In this document: positions 42,820-50,944 of the stretch, piece by piece | How positions within the stretch are numbered: position 1 is the first letter of the stretch | Layout of the letters: each line of letters starts with the position of its first letter | Virus record (IMG/VR): IMGVR_UViG_3300021185_001927 | Location: 1 to 59,973 of that record | DNA: 59,973 bases | Direction: 5' to 3' (one strand) | Source of the DNA: a virus | Position numbers and translations under genes: made by a program | Notes under the pieces: generated by a model | What the model was told of the DNA's origin: nothing | Database searches by the model: none | The model's input: the letters and a program-made list of their open reading frames with translations, nothing else

Positions 42820-43957
42820 ACTATTAGCAATACTACTTTGTATGGCACTTCCTGCTCATGCAAAAGTTAAATCTAACGATATTACTTTTCCAGGTAATTT
42901 TTATACAGATGATATAAAATCATGTGAAGCAGTACAACCTGTATCATTTACTAATAATAGAACTGTTAATATCATGGAAGGGTTAATTGGTTATGATTGG
43001 CATGCTGATCACTCAACAAATAGCAACTCACGTGATGTTCATCATCGAAATATAACTGTACCAATGAATATGTTAATGGCGGCAACACATAAAGCACTTG
43101 GCAATAACATTCAGTCTGAAATAGAAAATGCTAAAAACTTGTTATTAGATTTAGCTAAAGCAGATACTTTGTACGATAGTATTGGCTATATTGAAGTAAA
43201 AAAGAAACCTGATTGCTATGCCGGTGGAGATGTAAATGCACCTTGTTGGTATCATGAATATGAATTTGCAAGAAATGTATTTTCAAATTACATGATTACT
43301 GCATTGTGGCTAAAAAATGAATTAAACGAACAAGAATTTAAACTTGTAAACAAGTATATCAAAAAGATGTACAAAAAGTTTATAAAGCCAACAGAATTTA
43401 AAAGTCAAGAACAAGGTTTCTATGCTATGGCTAACGGTGGCACATCAGTATTAGTTTATGCATCTTGGACAGATAATAAGAAACTTGCCGCAAAAGAAAT
43501 AAATTTTAGATTTAAAGAAATGAACAGGCTATTTTATGAAGATGGTTATATCAATAATAATTCATTTAGAGGATATAGAGCTCAATGGTATCATTCTTAT
43601 GGGTTAGACATTGCACTTGGTTATGTTTATATTGCTGAGTTATGGGGTGCAGAAGTACCAACTAAATTACAAAACAAATTAGTTAAAGCATCTAAATTAG
43701 TTAATCTTGCAATAACTGATTGGGACAAGTTTAAAAGTAGAAAGTATATTGGTGAAAATCACAATGCACTTAATAATCCAGCAGATGCTATAAAACATAC
43801 TCACCAATTTGCAATTGCAATAGATACACTAATGCTAGAAGTAACCAACGTAGAACTAGAGTACGATCCTAAATATCTTGGAAAAAGAAAGTATCAAATT
43901 ACACAATCCTATGGAATAGATGAATTAATAGGATTTCCGTCAGGATGTATACAATGA
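42806..43957 (+). CDS. Exported protein, possible polysaccharide lyase
   Basis: A 383-residue exported protein with signal peptide 1-20 (ending AHA). The body is helical and aromatic, with FYAMANGGTSVLVYASWTDN (about 213-232) and NNNSFRGYRAQWYHSYGLDIA (about 253-273), a layout close to alginate-lyase-type alpha/alpha toroids (Asn and Tyr/His in the site). Depolymerase for host or capsule sugars is a guess. ATG 42806 is chosen over the frame from 42665 which lies inside the VWA gene. Confidence 0.5.
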   Translation: MKQLKLLAILLCMALPAHAKVKSNDITFPGNFYTDDIKSCEAVQPVSFTNNRTVNIMEGLIGYDWHADHSTNSNSRDVHHRNITVPMNMLMAATHKALGNNIQSEIENAKNLLLDLAKADTLYDSIGYIEVKKKPDCYAGGDVNAPCWYHEYEFARNVFSNYMITALWLKNELNEQEFKLVNKYIKKMYKKFIKPTEFKSQEQGFYAMANGGTSVLVYASWTDNKKLAAKEINFRFKEMNRLFYEDGYINNNSFRGYRAQWYHSYGLDIALGYVYIAELWGAEVPTKLQNKLVKASKLVNLAITDWDKFKSRKYIGENHNALNNPADAIKHTHQFAIAIDTLMLEVTNVELEYDPKYLGKRKYQITQSYGIDELIGFPSGCIQ

Positions 43958-44298
43958 CAGCACCGTTATATAAACTAGGACTAACACCTAAACTAGTAGA
44001 CGAAGATACAATAGATATTAGCGAGTTTGATCCTAGGCAAAGAACAAATATTAGGTTATATGGATTGGAATGTAAAGATTGGACTCCATTAATGATTAGT
44101 GATTATAAAAGAAAATGGGCATCGACTAGTACACCAGTAGTAGTGTTTGACTATGATGGTGCTCTAAAGTGGTGCAAAAAACATTTATATCATCATACTT
44201 TTAATGTTATAAAGTGGTCAAATCCAGACGATAGCCATACAGTACATTTTGAAAAAGAAGAAGATGCAATGCTATTTAAATTAGCGTTTAGTGGTTGA
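43954..44298 (+). CDS. Small conserved-type phage protein C
   Basis: A 114-residue protein ending VHFEKEEDAMLFKLAFSG, the same C-terminal signature as the proteins at 5743 and 5988. The middle (NIRLYGLECKDWTPLMISDYKRKW) is unassigned. ATG 43954 follows AGGA and overlaps the preceding stop. Function unknown. Confidence 0.65.
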   Translation: MTAPLYKLGLTPKLVDEDTIDISEFDPRQRTNIRLYGLECKDWTPLMISDYKRKWASTSTPVVVFDYDGALKWCKKHLYHHTFNVIKWSNPDDSHTVHFEKEEDAMLFKLAFSG

Positions 44299-44307
44299 CA
44301 TAACCAC
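44291..44307 (+). promoter_or_regulatory. Inverted repeat over a -35 box
   Basis: GTGGTT and AACCAC (six-base arms, five-base spacer) surround the -35 TTGACA. It may be an operator, or a weak end hairpin of the gene before. Confidence 0.35.
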
Positions 44308-44323
44308 TTTACTATCATATAAT
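44295..44323 (+). promoter_or_regulatory. Consensus sigma-70-type promoter
   Basis: TTGACA at 44295-44300, 17 bases, TATAAT at 44318-44323. The start near 44330 falls only a few bases before the ATG at 44333. Confidence 0.85.
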
Positions 44324-44332
44324 AATACAATT

Positions 44333-44662
44333 ATGGGAATGGTTAAAAAAGTGAAAGAATCAGAGAATAAAATAAAATTAGTTAATAATGGCGGAAGCCT
44401 AAGTGAAACAGACTTGCAATTAATTGCAGGTACAGAATTAGTTATAAACATGATGAGAAATAGATTATGTGTGGTAACTAATAACAATGACATAGCCTGG
44501 CAAGATCTAATGATAGATGTACAGGGCTTATATCATATTAGACCGTTAGATAAGTCTAAAAGAGTATATCAGCTATGGTTTGAATCCAAGCAAGATATAG
44601 AGCAATTTAATAAGAATCTTTATGTTAGTAAGTTAAGCAATACCGCACACGAACCGGCATAA
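44333..44662 (+). CDS. Small hypothetical protein, 109 aa
   Basis: Chosen start ATG 44333 lies almost at the inferred transcription start, so the message may be leaderless; ATG 44339 is possible. The upstream GTG at 44291 would fall inside the promoter. The C-terminal region (RVYQLWFESKQDIEQFNKNL) is loosely like the small-protein family at 5743/43954. Function unknown. Confidence 0.6.
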   Translation: MGMVKKVKESENKIKLVNNGGSLSETDLQLIAGTELVINMMRNRLCVVTNNNDIAWQDLMIDVQGLYHIRPLDKSKRVYQLWFESKQDIEQFNKNLYVSKLSNTAHEPA

Positions 44663-44665
44663 ATA
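44658..44665 (+). promoter_or_regulatory. T4-late-type promoter box
   Basis: CATAAATA, one base from the late consensus, 41 bases ahead of the gene at 44706, which has AAGGAGA at its start. Confidence 0.4.
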
Positions 44666-44705
44666 AACATAGTAGTTAATTATATTCTACAACAAGGAGA
44701 AAACA

Positions 44706-44978
44706 ATGGCAGAAGAAGAAACAAAAACAGTTGAAGTCGAAGCGCCTAAAGATGCAGGCGAAATGGTAGGACTAGCCCTACAAGATATCGTTCTTTCAGC
44801 TAACATTATTGACCTAGCAACACAACGTGGTGCTTTTAAGGCAGCAGAAGCAGGTCAAGTAGGTGCATGTTTTAACAAGTTAGTAGCTTTCATTAAAGCA
44901 AATACACCTAAACCAGAAGAAAAAGAAGAAGATAAAGCACCAGCAGATGCAGATGCAGACTCTTCTGATAATTCCTAA
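44706..44978 (+). CDS. Acidic small protein, 90 aa
   Basis: A 90-residue Ala/Glu/Asp-rich protein with a central helical domain (about 18-65) and acidic tail. Late-type box and strong AAGGAG ahead suggest good late expression; a virion-related role is possible. No family. Confidence 0.65.
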   Translation: MAEEETKTVEVEAPKDAGEMVGLALQDIVLSANIIDLATQRGAFKAAEAGQVGACFNKLVAFIKANTPKPEEKEEDKAPADADADSSDNS

Positions 44979-44993
44979 CAAGGAGAAATAATT

Positions 44994-45620
44994 ATGAGTA
45001 TGAACATAAAACACGTGGGTAAGACTCACACAGGAAAAAAATGTGTAGTGGTATTCAGAGAAGTACCAGAAGAGCCACATAACTGCTTAATCGTAGATAC
45101 AGATGCACTTCCAGATTGGATGCATGATGATATCATGAATGCAGTAGAATCACCAGGCGCTCAACAAAGCAATGACTTTTATGAGTATGCAGAACGAACA
45201 GTTCTAACAGATGGTACTAATATGCTACAAGCATTGCACACCACAGGTAGACTACAAAAATTACCTACAGATCAAATCACACTGACTCCAAACAATGAAG
45301 TAGCAGTTGGATTAACTGAGATTAATAATATTGTACGTGAAAATACTGGTGATAAAACAGTAGTTGCTCCATCAACTGAACAGGTTGGTATGGCAGGAAA
45401 AGATACAGCACCTACTCCAGTAATGGAAAGTGCAAGTGCTCCTAGCAACAACGACGGTATTAGTGATACTGATTTAGCTAAACAATTCTTAGCACAAGCA
45501 AAAGGATACGAAACAGAAGCAAAGAGTTTAAAAGCTCAAGCATATGAATTAGCTCCTGGATTAAAGCCTGGGCCTAAGAAACCAGTTGCTAAAAAAGAAT
45601 CTGAAGCAGTTTCAGAATAA
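44994..45620 (+). CDS. Conserved-type marine phage protein, 208 aa
   Basis: Two-part protein: a folded N-terminal half (VVVFREVPEEPHNCLIVDTD, then TNMLQALHTTGRLQKLPTDQI) which I remember from several cyanophages without function, and a low-complexity Ala/Pro/Lys tail. AAGGAG at 44980. The placement with other late-type small genes hints at a structural or assembly part. Confidence 0.65.
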   Translation: MSMNIKHVGKTHTGKKCVVVFREVPEEPHNCLIVDTDALPDWMHDDIMNAVESPGAQQSNDFYEYAERTVLTDGTNMLQALHTTGRLQKLPTDQITLTPNNEVAVGLTEINNIVRENTGDKTVVAPSTEQVGMAGKDTAPTPVMESASAPSNNDGISDTDLAKQFLAQAKGYETEAKSLKAQAYELAPGLKPGPKKPVAKKESEAVSE

Positions 45621-45639
45621 TACTAATTAAGGGAATAAC

Positions 45640-45936
45640 ATGCCAATAGAACGAAAAGACAGGTCTTTCGATCTGATCTTTGACCAAGTATCTATGGATC
45701 ATGTTCCAGCTGAATATATCAAGGAAGTTAGAGTAGATCTAGGTACAGGTGAAAGAATAACACTAACAAAAGAAGATTTGCAGATGATTAAAAACAAGTC
45801 TGCAGATGAAATTATTAAAGCATTAACAGTAGACTCAATGTCTAATATCAGTTTAAAGTTAGATTACACTGCTATTAAATCAGATGTTATGCGAGGTGTC
45901 TCGGGCTTTTTAGGAAAACACTTTGACGACAAGTAA
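45640..45936 (+). CDS. Conserved-type marine phage protein, 98 aa
   Basis: Basic-acidic mixed protein with RKDRSFDLIFDQVSMDHVPAEY at the start, a pattern I remember in marine T4-like phages. No function assigned. Overlaps the sulfotransferase gene by 14 bases. Confidence 0.65.
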   Translation: MPIERKDRSFDLIFDQVSMDHVPAEYIKEVRVDLGTGERITLTKEDLQMIKNKSADEIIKALTVDSMSNISLKLDYTAIKSDVMRGVSGFLGKHFDDK

Positions 45937-46627
45937 CATATGGTTTTGTGGAATACCAGGAAGTAGGTGGAGCGGTATCGATATACAGATGCGTTCCATT
46001 TTACCCTGTGATCGCACAGACGAAACTCCAGAAAGAACACAATATCACAGAGCGTTTGATCCAAACGATGCTAATAATGGTCATCGTGGTAGCTATTGGG
46101 GTCCTGGCATGGGATGTGGTAAAGACTGGGTAGACTTTAATTTTTTAACAAAAAACAAATTGCAAGATGATATTAATAATGTATTCTCTGGTACAGGATA
46201 TAGAATAATTAAGAGTCATTTTTTTGCAAGAAAATTTAACTTAGACTTTATATGGAATAACTTTCCAGGTGATCGTATAGTGCTAATATATAGAGAGCCT
46301 CAAAAAAGTTTTGCGTGGTGGAGTGAAGTAATGGATATGGCACCAGAACATTATCCAGACTATAGACCAGGATATACTGACTATAACACCATGCGTGAAT
46401 TACTATGGAAAGAGTCTGCAATTATAACAGACTTTGCCATACGTAAAGGATTAACATTCAAACCTTACAGTACACATGAATTTTCCTCTTGGAAAGGTTT
46501 TGACCATGCTAGTGCATTTCAAATAGACTTTGAAAAGATAAATAATACTAAGCACAAAGATGTTTTTATAACATCGTGTCAAATACCAAATCAAAGGAAT
46601 AATGTTCATGACTTTCCAAAATCTTAA
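45923..46627 (+). CDS. Sulfotransferase-type protein
   Basis: A 234-residue protein. CGIPGSRWSGID (9-20) sits at the PAPS 5'-phosphosulfate loop and RIVLIYREPQKSF (about 113-125) at the 3'-phosphate motif. Marine T4-like phages carry such proteins (from memory, GIPGSRWSG form). The acceptor is unknown. With the APS kinase-like gene at 26803 it supports a sulfation route. Confidence 0.65.
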   Translation: MTTSNIWFCGIPGSRWSGIDIQMRSILPCDRTDETPERTQYHRAFDPNDANNGHRGSYWGPGMGCGKDWVDFNFLTKNKLQDDINNVFSGTGYRIIKSHFFARKFNLDFIWNNFPGDRIVLIYREPQKSFAWWSEVMDMAPEHYPDYRPGYTDYNTMRELLWKESAIITDFAIRKGLTFKPYSTHEFSSWKGFDHASAFQIDFEKINNTKHKDVFITSCQIPNQRNNVHDFPKS

Positions 46628-46694
46628 GAACATACAGTATATTGATAAAATTAATACTGAACGTTATCTTGCGATTGGACAAAATAAAATATAG
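46608..46694 (+). CDS. Tiny ORF ahead of radical SAM gene
   Basis: A 28-codon frame with AAAGGAAT before its ATG, overlapping the sulfotransferase end by 20 bases and ending 8 bases before a radical SAM gene. Its product, MTFQNLKNIQYIDKINTERY plus eight residues, has no known family. It could be a real small peptide, possibly a substrate peptide for the next enzyme, or nothing. Confidence 0.3.
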   Translation: MTFQNLKNIQYIDKINTERYLAIGQNKI

Positions 46695-46702
46695 AGAATA
46701 AT

Positions 46703-48130
46703 ATGTCAGATAGTAAATTACCAAGCGATACTTTTTGTATACTTCCGTGGATACATTTAAGTACTAGACCAGATGGAAGTATGAGAGTATGTTGTACTGC
46801 TAACGCATCAAGTGTAGGAGCAACAAATGATAAAGCACACGGTGGAAGAGTAGGTATTGTTAAAACAGAAGATGGCAAGCCTGCTAACCTAAACAACAGT
46901 GATCTTAACAGTAGTTGGAATAACAGCTATATGCGAAGTGTTAGACAAATGATGCTTAAAGGCGATAAGCCAGCAAGTTGTTTAAAATGCTACAAAGAAG
47001 AAGATGCAGGACACAGATCAAAGCGTCAATGGGAAACAGACTATTGGATGCGTGATGGTATTGATGTTGACGAACTAGTAGCTCAAACATACGAAGATGG
47101 ATCAACAGATAGTAAACTACGTTATATTGATATTCGTATGGGAACTAAATGTCAATTAGGTTGTGTTATGTGTAGCCCACATGATAGTTCAGGTTGGGTG
47201 AAAGACTGGAACAAGTTATATCCAAATATTACAAATGAATCTCTAAAAGAAACTATGAATTGGGATTCTAAAGGTAAAACGTTTGGTGCTAGTTATAATT
47301 GGCACAAAGACAATCCAGTATTTTGGGATCAGTTTTATGCACAAATTCCATACATTAGACAGTTATACTTTGCAGGCGGCGAAAGTACAGTTATTGAAGA
47401 ACATTATAGTATTTTATCTAAAGTTATTGAAATGGGGTATGCACATCAAATTGAAGTACGTTATAATTCAAACGGAATTGAACTACCAGATAGACTATTA
47501 GAACTATGGACACATTTCCAAAAAGTACGTTTCCATTATAGTATTGACAGTATTGGTGTAATGAATGATTATATTCGTTACCCAAGTGAATGGGACCATC
47601 AACTTAAAATGTTTGAACGTTTAGATAAAGAAACATCTAACAATGTAGAAGTTACAATTGCATGTGCCGTTAACGCTCTTAACATTCATTATATTCCAGA
47701 CTTCCTTAAATGGAAACTTCAGGATAGCGGACTAAAGAAAACAAATATGTGGCCATTTGGTGCAGGCGGTATTAACTATCACTTTGTATACTGGCCAGGA
47801 CATTTGAATGTTAAAGTACTACCAGATGAATTCTTAGATAAGACTGAAGCTAAGTATGAAGAATTTATTGAATGGTGGAAAGAAAATTGGGAACTAGGTG
47901 TTCCAAGTTGGCATAAAGGTAAAGTAACCAAAGAACAATGGCTAGATGCGAGTTATGGAATTAAACGTTTACGTGGTATGATTAGTTTTGCTCGCAGTGA
48001 AGATTGGAGTAGACGCTTACCAGAATTTAGAGAATATATTAATAAACTAGATGAGTTACGTGGAACTGATTTCCGCAATACATTTCCAGAAATGGCATAC
48101 TTACTAGATGAACCGGAGAATGATAAATGA
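46703..48130 (+). CDS. Twitch-type radical SAM protein 1 of accessory array
   Basis: A 475-residue radical SAM enzyme. N-terminal auxiliary cysteines FCILPW and RVCCTA (about 12-31) and CLKC near 94; core motif CQLGCVMC (about 150-157); AGGESTV (about 224-230), GGE with Ser for the Pro. C-terminal ending LRGTDFRNTFPEM as in the paralogue at 9316. Longest of the set. Followed in a 4-base overlap by an MTAN-like gene. Substrate unknown. Confidence 0.85.
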   Translation: MSDSKLPSDTFCILPWIHLSTRPDGSMRVCCTANASSVGATNDKAHGGRVGIVKTEDGKPANLNNSDLNSSWNNSYMRSVRQMMLKGDKPASCLKCYKEEDAGHRSKRQWETDYWMRDGIDVDELVAQTYEDGSTDSKLRYIDIRMGTKCQLGCVMCSPHDSSGWVKDWNKLYPNITNESLKETMNWDSKGKTFGASYNWHKDNPVFWDQFYAQIPYIRQLYFAGGESTVIEEHYSILSKVIEMGYAHQIEVRYNSNGIELPDRLLELWTHFQKVRFHYSIDSIGVMNDYIRYPSEWDHQLKMFERLDKETSNNVEVTIACAVNALNIHYIPDFLKWKLQDSGLKKTNMWPFGAGGINYHFVYWPGHLNVKVLPDEFLDKTEAKYEEFIEWWKENWELGVPSWHKGKVTKEQWLDASYGIKRLRGMISFARSEDWSRRLPEFREYINKLDELRGTDFRNTFPEMAYLLDEPENDK

Positions 48131-48702
48131 AATATTTATTAGTCGCACTTGAAAATGAAGTGCCAAATATCGATTTACCCGATGATTATACACTAATGAT
48201 TACAGGTGTAGGTAAAGTAAATGCTACTGTAATGGCTACTATTGCCGCTAGACAACCAGACTGTGAATGTATTATTAACTACGGAACAGCAGGAACTTTT
48301 AATCCTAAACTAGTTGGTAAACTACACAGAATTGGAATAGTAAAACAACGCGATATGGATGCAAGACCACAAGCACCATTAGGAACTACTCCATACGAAG
48401 ATACAAAATTCAGCAGTGATTTGCAACTTTATAAAGGAAGTAAATTTACATTAAGCACAGGCGATAACTTTGTAAAAGCCAACCCCGAAATGCAAAGTGA
48501 CTTTGTAGACATGGAAGGGTATGCTATTGCAAAAGTGGCAGGTATGTTTAATAAGCCATGTATGATGTTAAAATATGCAAGCGACTTAGCTGACGATAAA
48601 GCACCAGAAGAATGGGAAAAGAATCAAGCCAAAGGCAAAGATATGTTCCTAAAATGGCTAGATGATTTAGAAAAGAATATCCAAGAAATAAACGATGAGT
48701 AA
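48127..48702 (+). CDS. MTAN-like nucleoside hydrolase/phosphorylase
   Basis: A 191-residue protein of the Pnp/Udp nucleoside phosphorylase fold. TGVGKVNATVMA (26-37) is the Gly-rich motif; INYGTAG (50-56) the base-site loop; DMEGYA with E130 and SDLAD with D153 fit MTA/SAH nucleosidase residues that bind ribose and act as general acid. MTAN also cleaves 5'-deoxyadenosine, the by-product of radical SAM catalysis, and it sits between two radical SAM genes. Purine phosphorylase remains possible. Confidence 0.75.
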   Translation: MKYLLVALENEVPNIDLPDDYTLMITGVGKVNATVMATIAARQPDCECIINYGTAGTFNPKLVGKLHRIGIVKQRDMDARPQAPLGTTPYEDTKFSSDLQLYKGSKFTLSTGDNFVKANPEMQSDFVDMEGYAIAKVAGMFNKPCMMLKYASDLADDKAPEEWEKNQAKGKDMFLKWLDDLEKNIQEINDE

Positions 48703-49954
48703 TTCGGGCTTTTGTGCATTACCATTTGTTCAATATAGTACTTACAACGGAGGACGTTTTAGACTTTGTTGTATGGCTAAAGAACCTAAAGAACTAGTCA
48801 ATCAAGAAGAACTAGGAATTGATGGCACTTGGAATCACAATTATATAAAAGACGTAAGACGCAGAATGACTGCTGGTGAGAAATTATCAGAGTGTATTGA
48901 ATGTCATCATTTAGAACGTAACGGAATAATGAGCTCACGCCAATGGGAAAATAAAGTGTGGGCAGACGTAATAGATGATGTAGTAGCAGACGCATCAGCT
49001 AATGATTGGGAGATTGACCAGCCTCTACAATTTGATTTTAGACTTGGTAACTTATGTAATTTGCAGTGTCAAATGTGCAACAAAGAAGCATCTCACTTAG
49101 TGAGTGTGGAAAGAGCCACAATGGTACAAAGCGGACTCGGAGCGAACCATCCTGATTGGGACGGCAATATTGCAAACAAAAAACAAGCATTACTTCAACC
49201 TGGAATAGAGTGGGAGAGCTTTGAAAGAATGTTACCATATGCTCGCAAAATAAAACTAATAGGTGGCGAGCCTACAGTTGCTCAAGACATGTTTAAATTG
49301 TTAGACATTGCAACTGCAAGTGGTCATGCAGAACATATAGAATTAAGTTTTTATACAAACATCACTAACATGCAAGATAAATGGTTAGACCAACTATCTA
49401 AGTTTGAGAAAGTGATTGTTAACTGTTCATTGGAAGGAATGGAAGATATGAATGATTATCTTAGGCCTCCAAGTAAGTGGGCAAGTGTATGGAAGAACTT
49501 TGATAAGTTAGTTAAGTTCTCAGATACAAAAGAAGGTAAACGTATAAAGGTACGAGTTACTACAGTAAACCAAATAACCAATGCATTGCATACTGCTACA
49601 TTTTGGAAGTTTATGCATGATTATCAGATGACTAGTAATAGAGGCATTGGTATGAGTACTAACCAATTAGTAGAGCCAGCATACTATAGTATGGCACATG
49701 CTCCTGAATGGTTGAAAGAAGAACAACGTGAACAGATTTTGGAATTTCTCAAAAGCATTGGCAACAGTCCACATTTTGAGCAATACGAAGAACCTCTTAT
49801 GGAACTTGTTAATTTTAGTTTGGATCCTGAGCATAAGTATGATGCTGACATCATGCGCCAGTATGTCAAGATCACCGAAAACTACGACAGATTCAGAGGA
49901 CACGACATTATTCAAGTGTCGCCCGAATTTAGAAGAATTAAAAGAGACCTCTGA
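48695..49954 (+). CDS. Twitch-type radical SAM protein 2 of accessory array
   Basis: A 419-residue radical SAM enzyme. FCALPF and RLCCMA (about 5-27), CIEC near 67, core CNLQCQMC (about 117-124), IGGEPTV near 189. Ends LDYDRFRG-like (YDRFRGHDI). Overlaps the MTAN-like gene by 8 bases. A frame running past it to 50012 is a shadow. Confidence 0.85.
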   Translation: MSNSGFCALPFVQYSTYNGGRFRLCCMAKEPKELVNQEELGIDGTWNHNYIKDVRRRMTAGEKLSECIECHHLERNGIMSSRQWENKVWADVIDDVVADASANDWEIDQPLQFDFRLGNLCNLQCQMCNKEASHLVSVERATMVQSGLGANHPDWDGNIANKKQALLQPGIEWESFERMLPYARKIKLIGGEPTVAQDMFKLLDIATASGHAEHIELSFYTNITNMQDKWLDQLSKFEKVIVNCSLEGMEDMNDYLRPPSKWASVWKNFDKLVKFSDTKEGKRIKVRVTTVNQITNALHTATFWKFMHDYQMTSNRGIGMSTNQLVEPAYYSMAHAPEWLKEEQREQILEFLKSIGNSPHFEQYEEPLMELVNFSLDPEHKYDADIMRQYVKITENYDRFRGHDIIQVSPEFRRIKRDL

Positions 49955-50008
49955 TTTAACTAAAGCAGAAACCTATCATCGATGGGATTGTAAAGTAACT
50001 GTAGACTT

Positions 50009-50839
50009 TTAAAACTTTTTAATACGTTCTGCCATACATAGCTCAGGCTTGAGCAAACTTTCATTTAATATATCAGCTTCAAAGCATTGTAACTTTGTGC
50101 CAAATACAATTTGGTGAGTAATCCATTGTGCATTAAAGAACCAAATATCACCTGGATCAAAAGTAATATAATGTAATGGGTGGTGAAACTGATCCCATTT
50201 TTCTTCATTCCATACACATCTATCACGCATTCCAGTAATAAATGTATGTATGTTGTTTTTATCTAGTTCACCTAAGTTAAACTTATCTTTGTACATGTTA
50301 TACATTTGTTGTAAGTCTGGACCAAACGATAATACTCTAGGACGCTTTTTATCTAATTGAACAAACATACGTATCTGTTGTTCTAGTCCAGTGTGTTGTT
50401 CATCTAGTTCGTCCAAGTGTAGTTTATTTTCTACTAGTGTATTATATCTATGACTAAGCATACGTTCACTTGTTTTGTAATGTGGGAATAACATATCAAA
50501 TACTTCGTTCCATCCATTGTTAGCTTGTTTGTGTTTTTGATGAAATACATTAATTTGCTCGTCATTCCAACCACGTTCTATATGCATACGTGATCTATTT
50601 TTAATATGACTGTTATACCAAGGCATAATCCATTTGTTATCTTTAATAGTCCAGTCTGGTAAGTCGTCATAGTAATCATAATCTAATTGTGGTATAGTTA
50701 GATTTTTAATAACCACCGGCCAGCCACTTTCAAATGCTTCGTATAGTTTAAAATTGTCTTTTAGGTCGTGTTTATTAGCGTCGAAAACATTGACAATGAA
50801 GTCGTTTCCTGCTATAATATCTTTAGCGATACGGGTCAT
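50009..50839 (-). CDS. Possible Fe(II)/2OG oxygenase-like protein
   Basis: The only gene on the minus strand (276 residues from ATG at 50839, GGAG at 50851-50854; the first in-frame ATG at 50878 has no site). LHLDEL with H141 and D143, and THQIVFG with H242, fit a 2OG oxygenase triad; PRVLSFG between them is typical of the beta-helix. Function unknown. It converges on the gene at 48695 and diverges from the amidinotransferase. Confidence 0.55.
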   Translation of the reverse strand: MTRIAKDIIAGNDFIVNVFDANKHDLKDNFKLYEAFESGWPVVIKNLTIPQLDYDYYDDLPDWTIKDNKWIMPWYNSHIKNRSRMHIERGWNDEQINVFHQKHKQANNGWNEVFDMLFPHYKTSERMLSHRYNTLVENKLHLDELDEQHTGLEQQIRMFVQLDKKRPRVLSFGPDLQQMYNMYKDKFNLGELDKNNIHTFITGMRDRCVWNEEKWDQFHHPLHYITFDPGDIWFFNAQWITHQIVFGTKLQCFEADILNESLLKPELCMAERIKKF

Positions 50840-50867
50840 GTTGTATAAAACTCCATTTGTGTGTATA

Positions 50868-50875
50868 GATAAATA
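50868..50875 (+). promoter_or_regulatory. Late-type box, plus strand
   Basis: GATAAATA reading toward the amidinotransferase gene at 50945; back to back with a minus-strand box. Confidence 0.4.
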
Positions 50876-50881
50876 CATATA

Positions 50882-50889
50882 TATTTATG
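50882..50889 (-). promoter_or_regulatory. Late-type box, minus strand
   Basis: Reads CATAAATA on the minus strand, 43 bases ahead of the oxygenase-like ATG (50839). Forms a near palindrome with the plus-strand box (ATAAATA...TATTTAT). Confidence 0.4.
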
Positions 50890-50944
50890 CAAGTAAAAAT
50901 CCAAGTTCAACGCATATTGAACAAACATCATATGAGAATAAAAA

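Noticed and set aside
49728-50012. 94-residue ORF past the end of the second array radical SAM gene
   Set aside because: Mostly inside the radical SAM frame, no ribosome site; the radical SAM ends normally.
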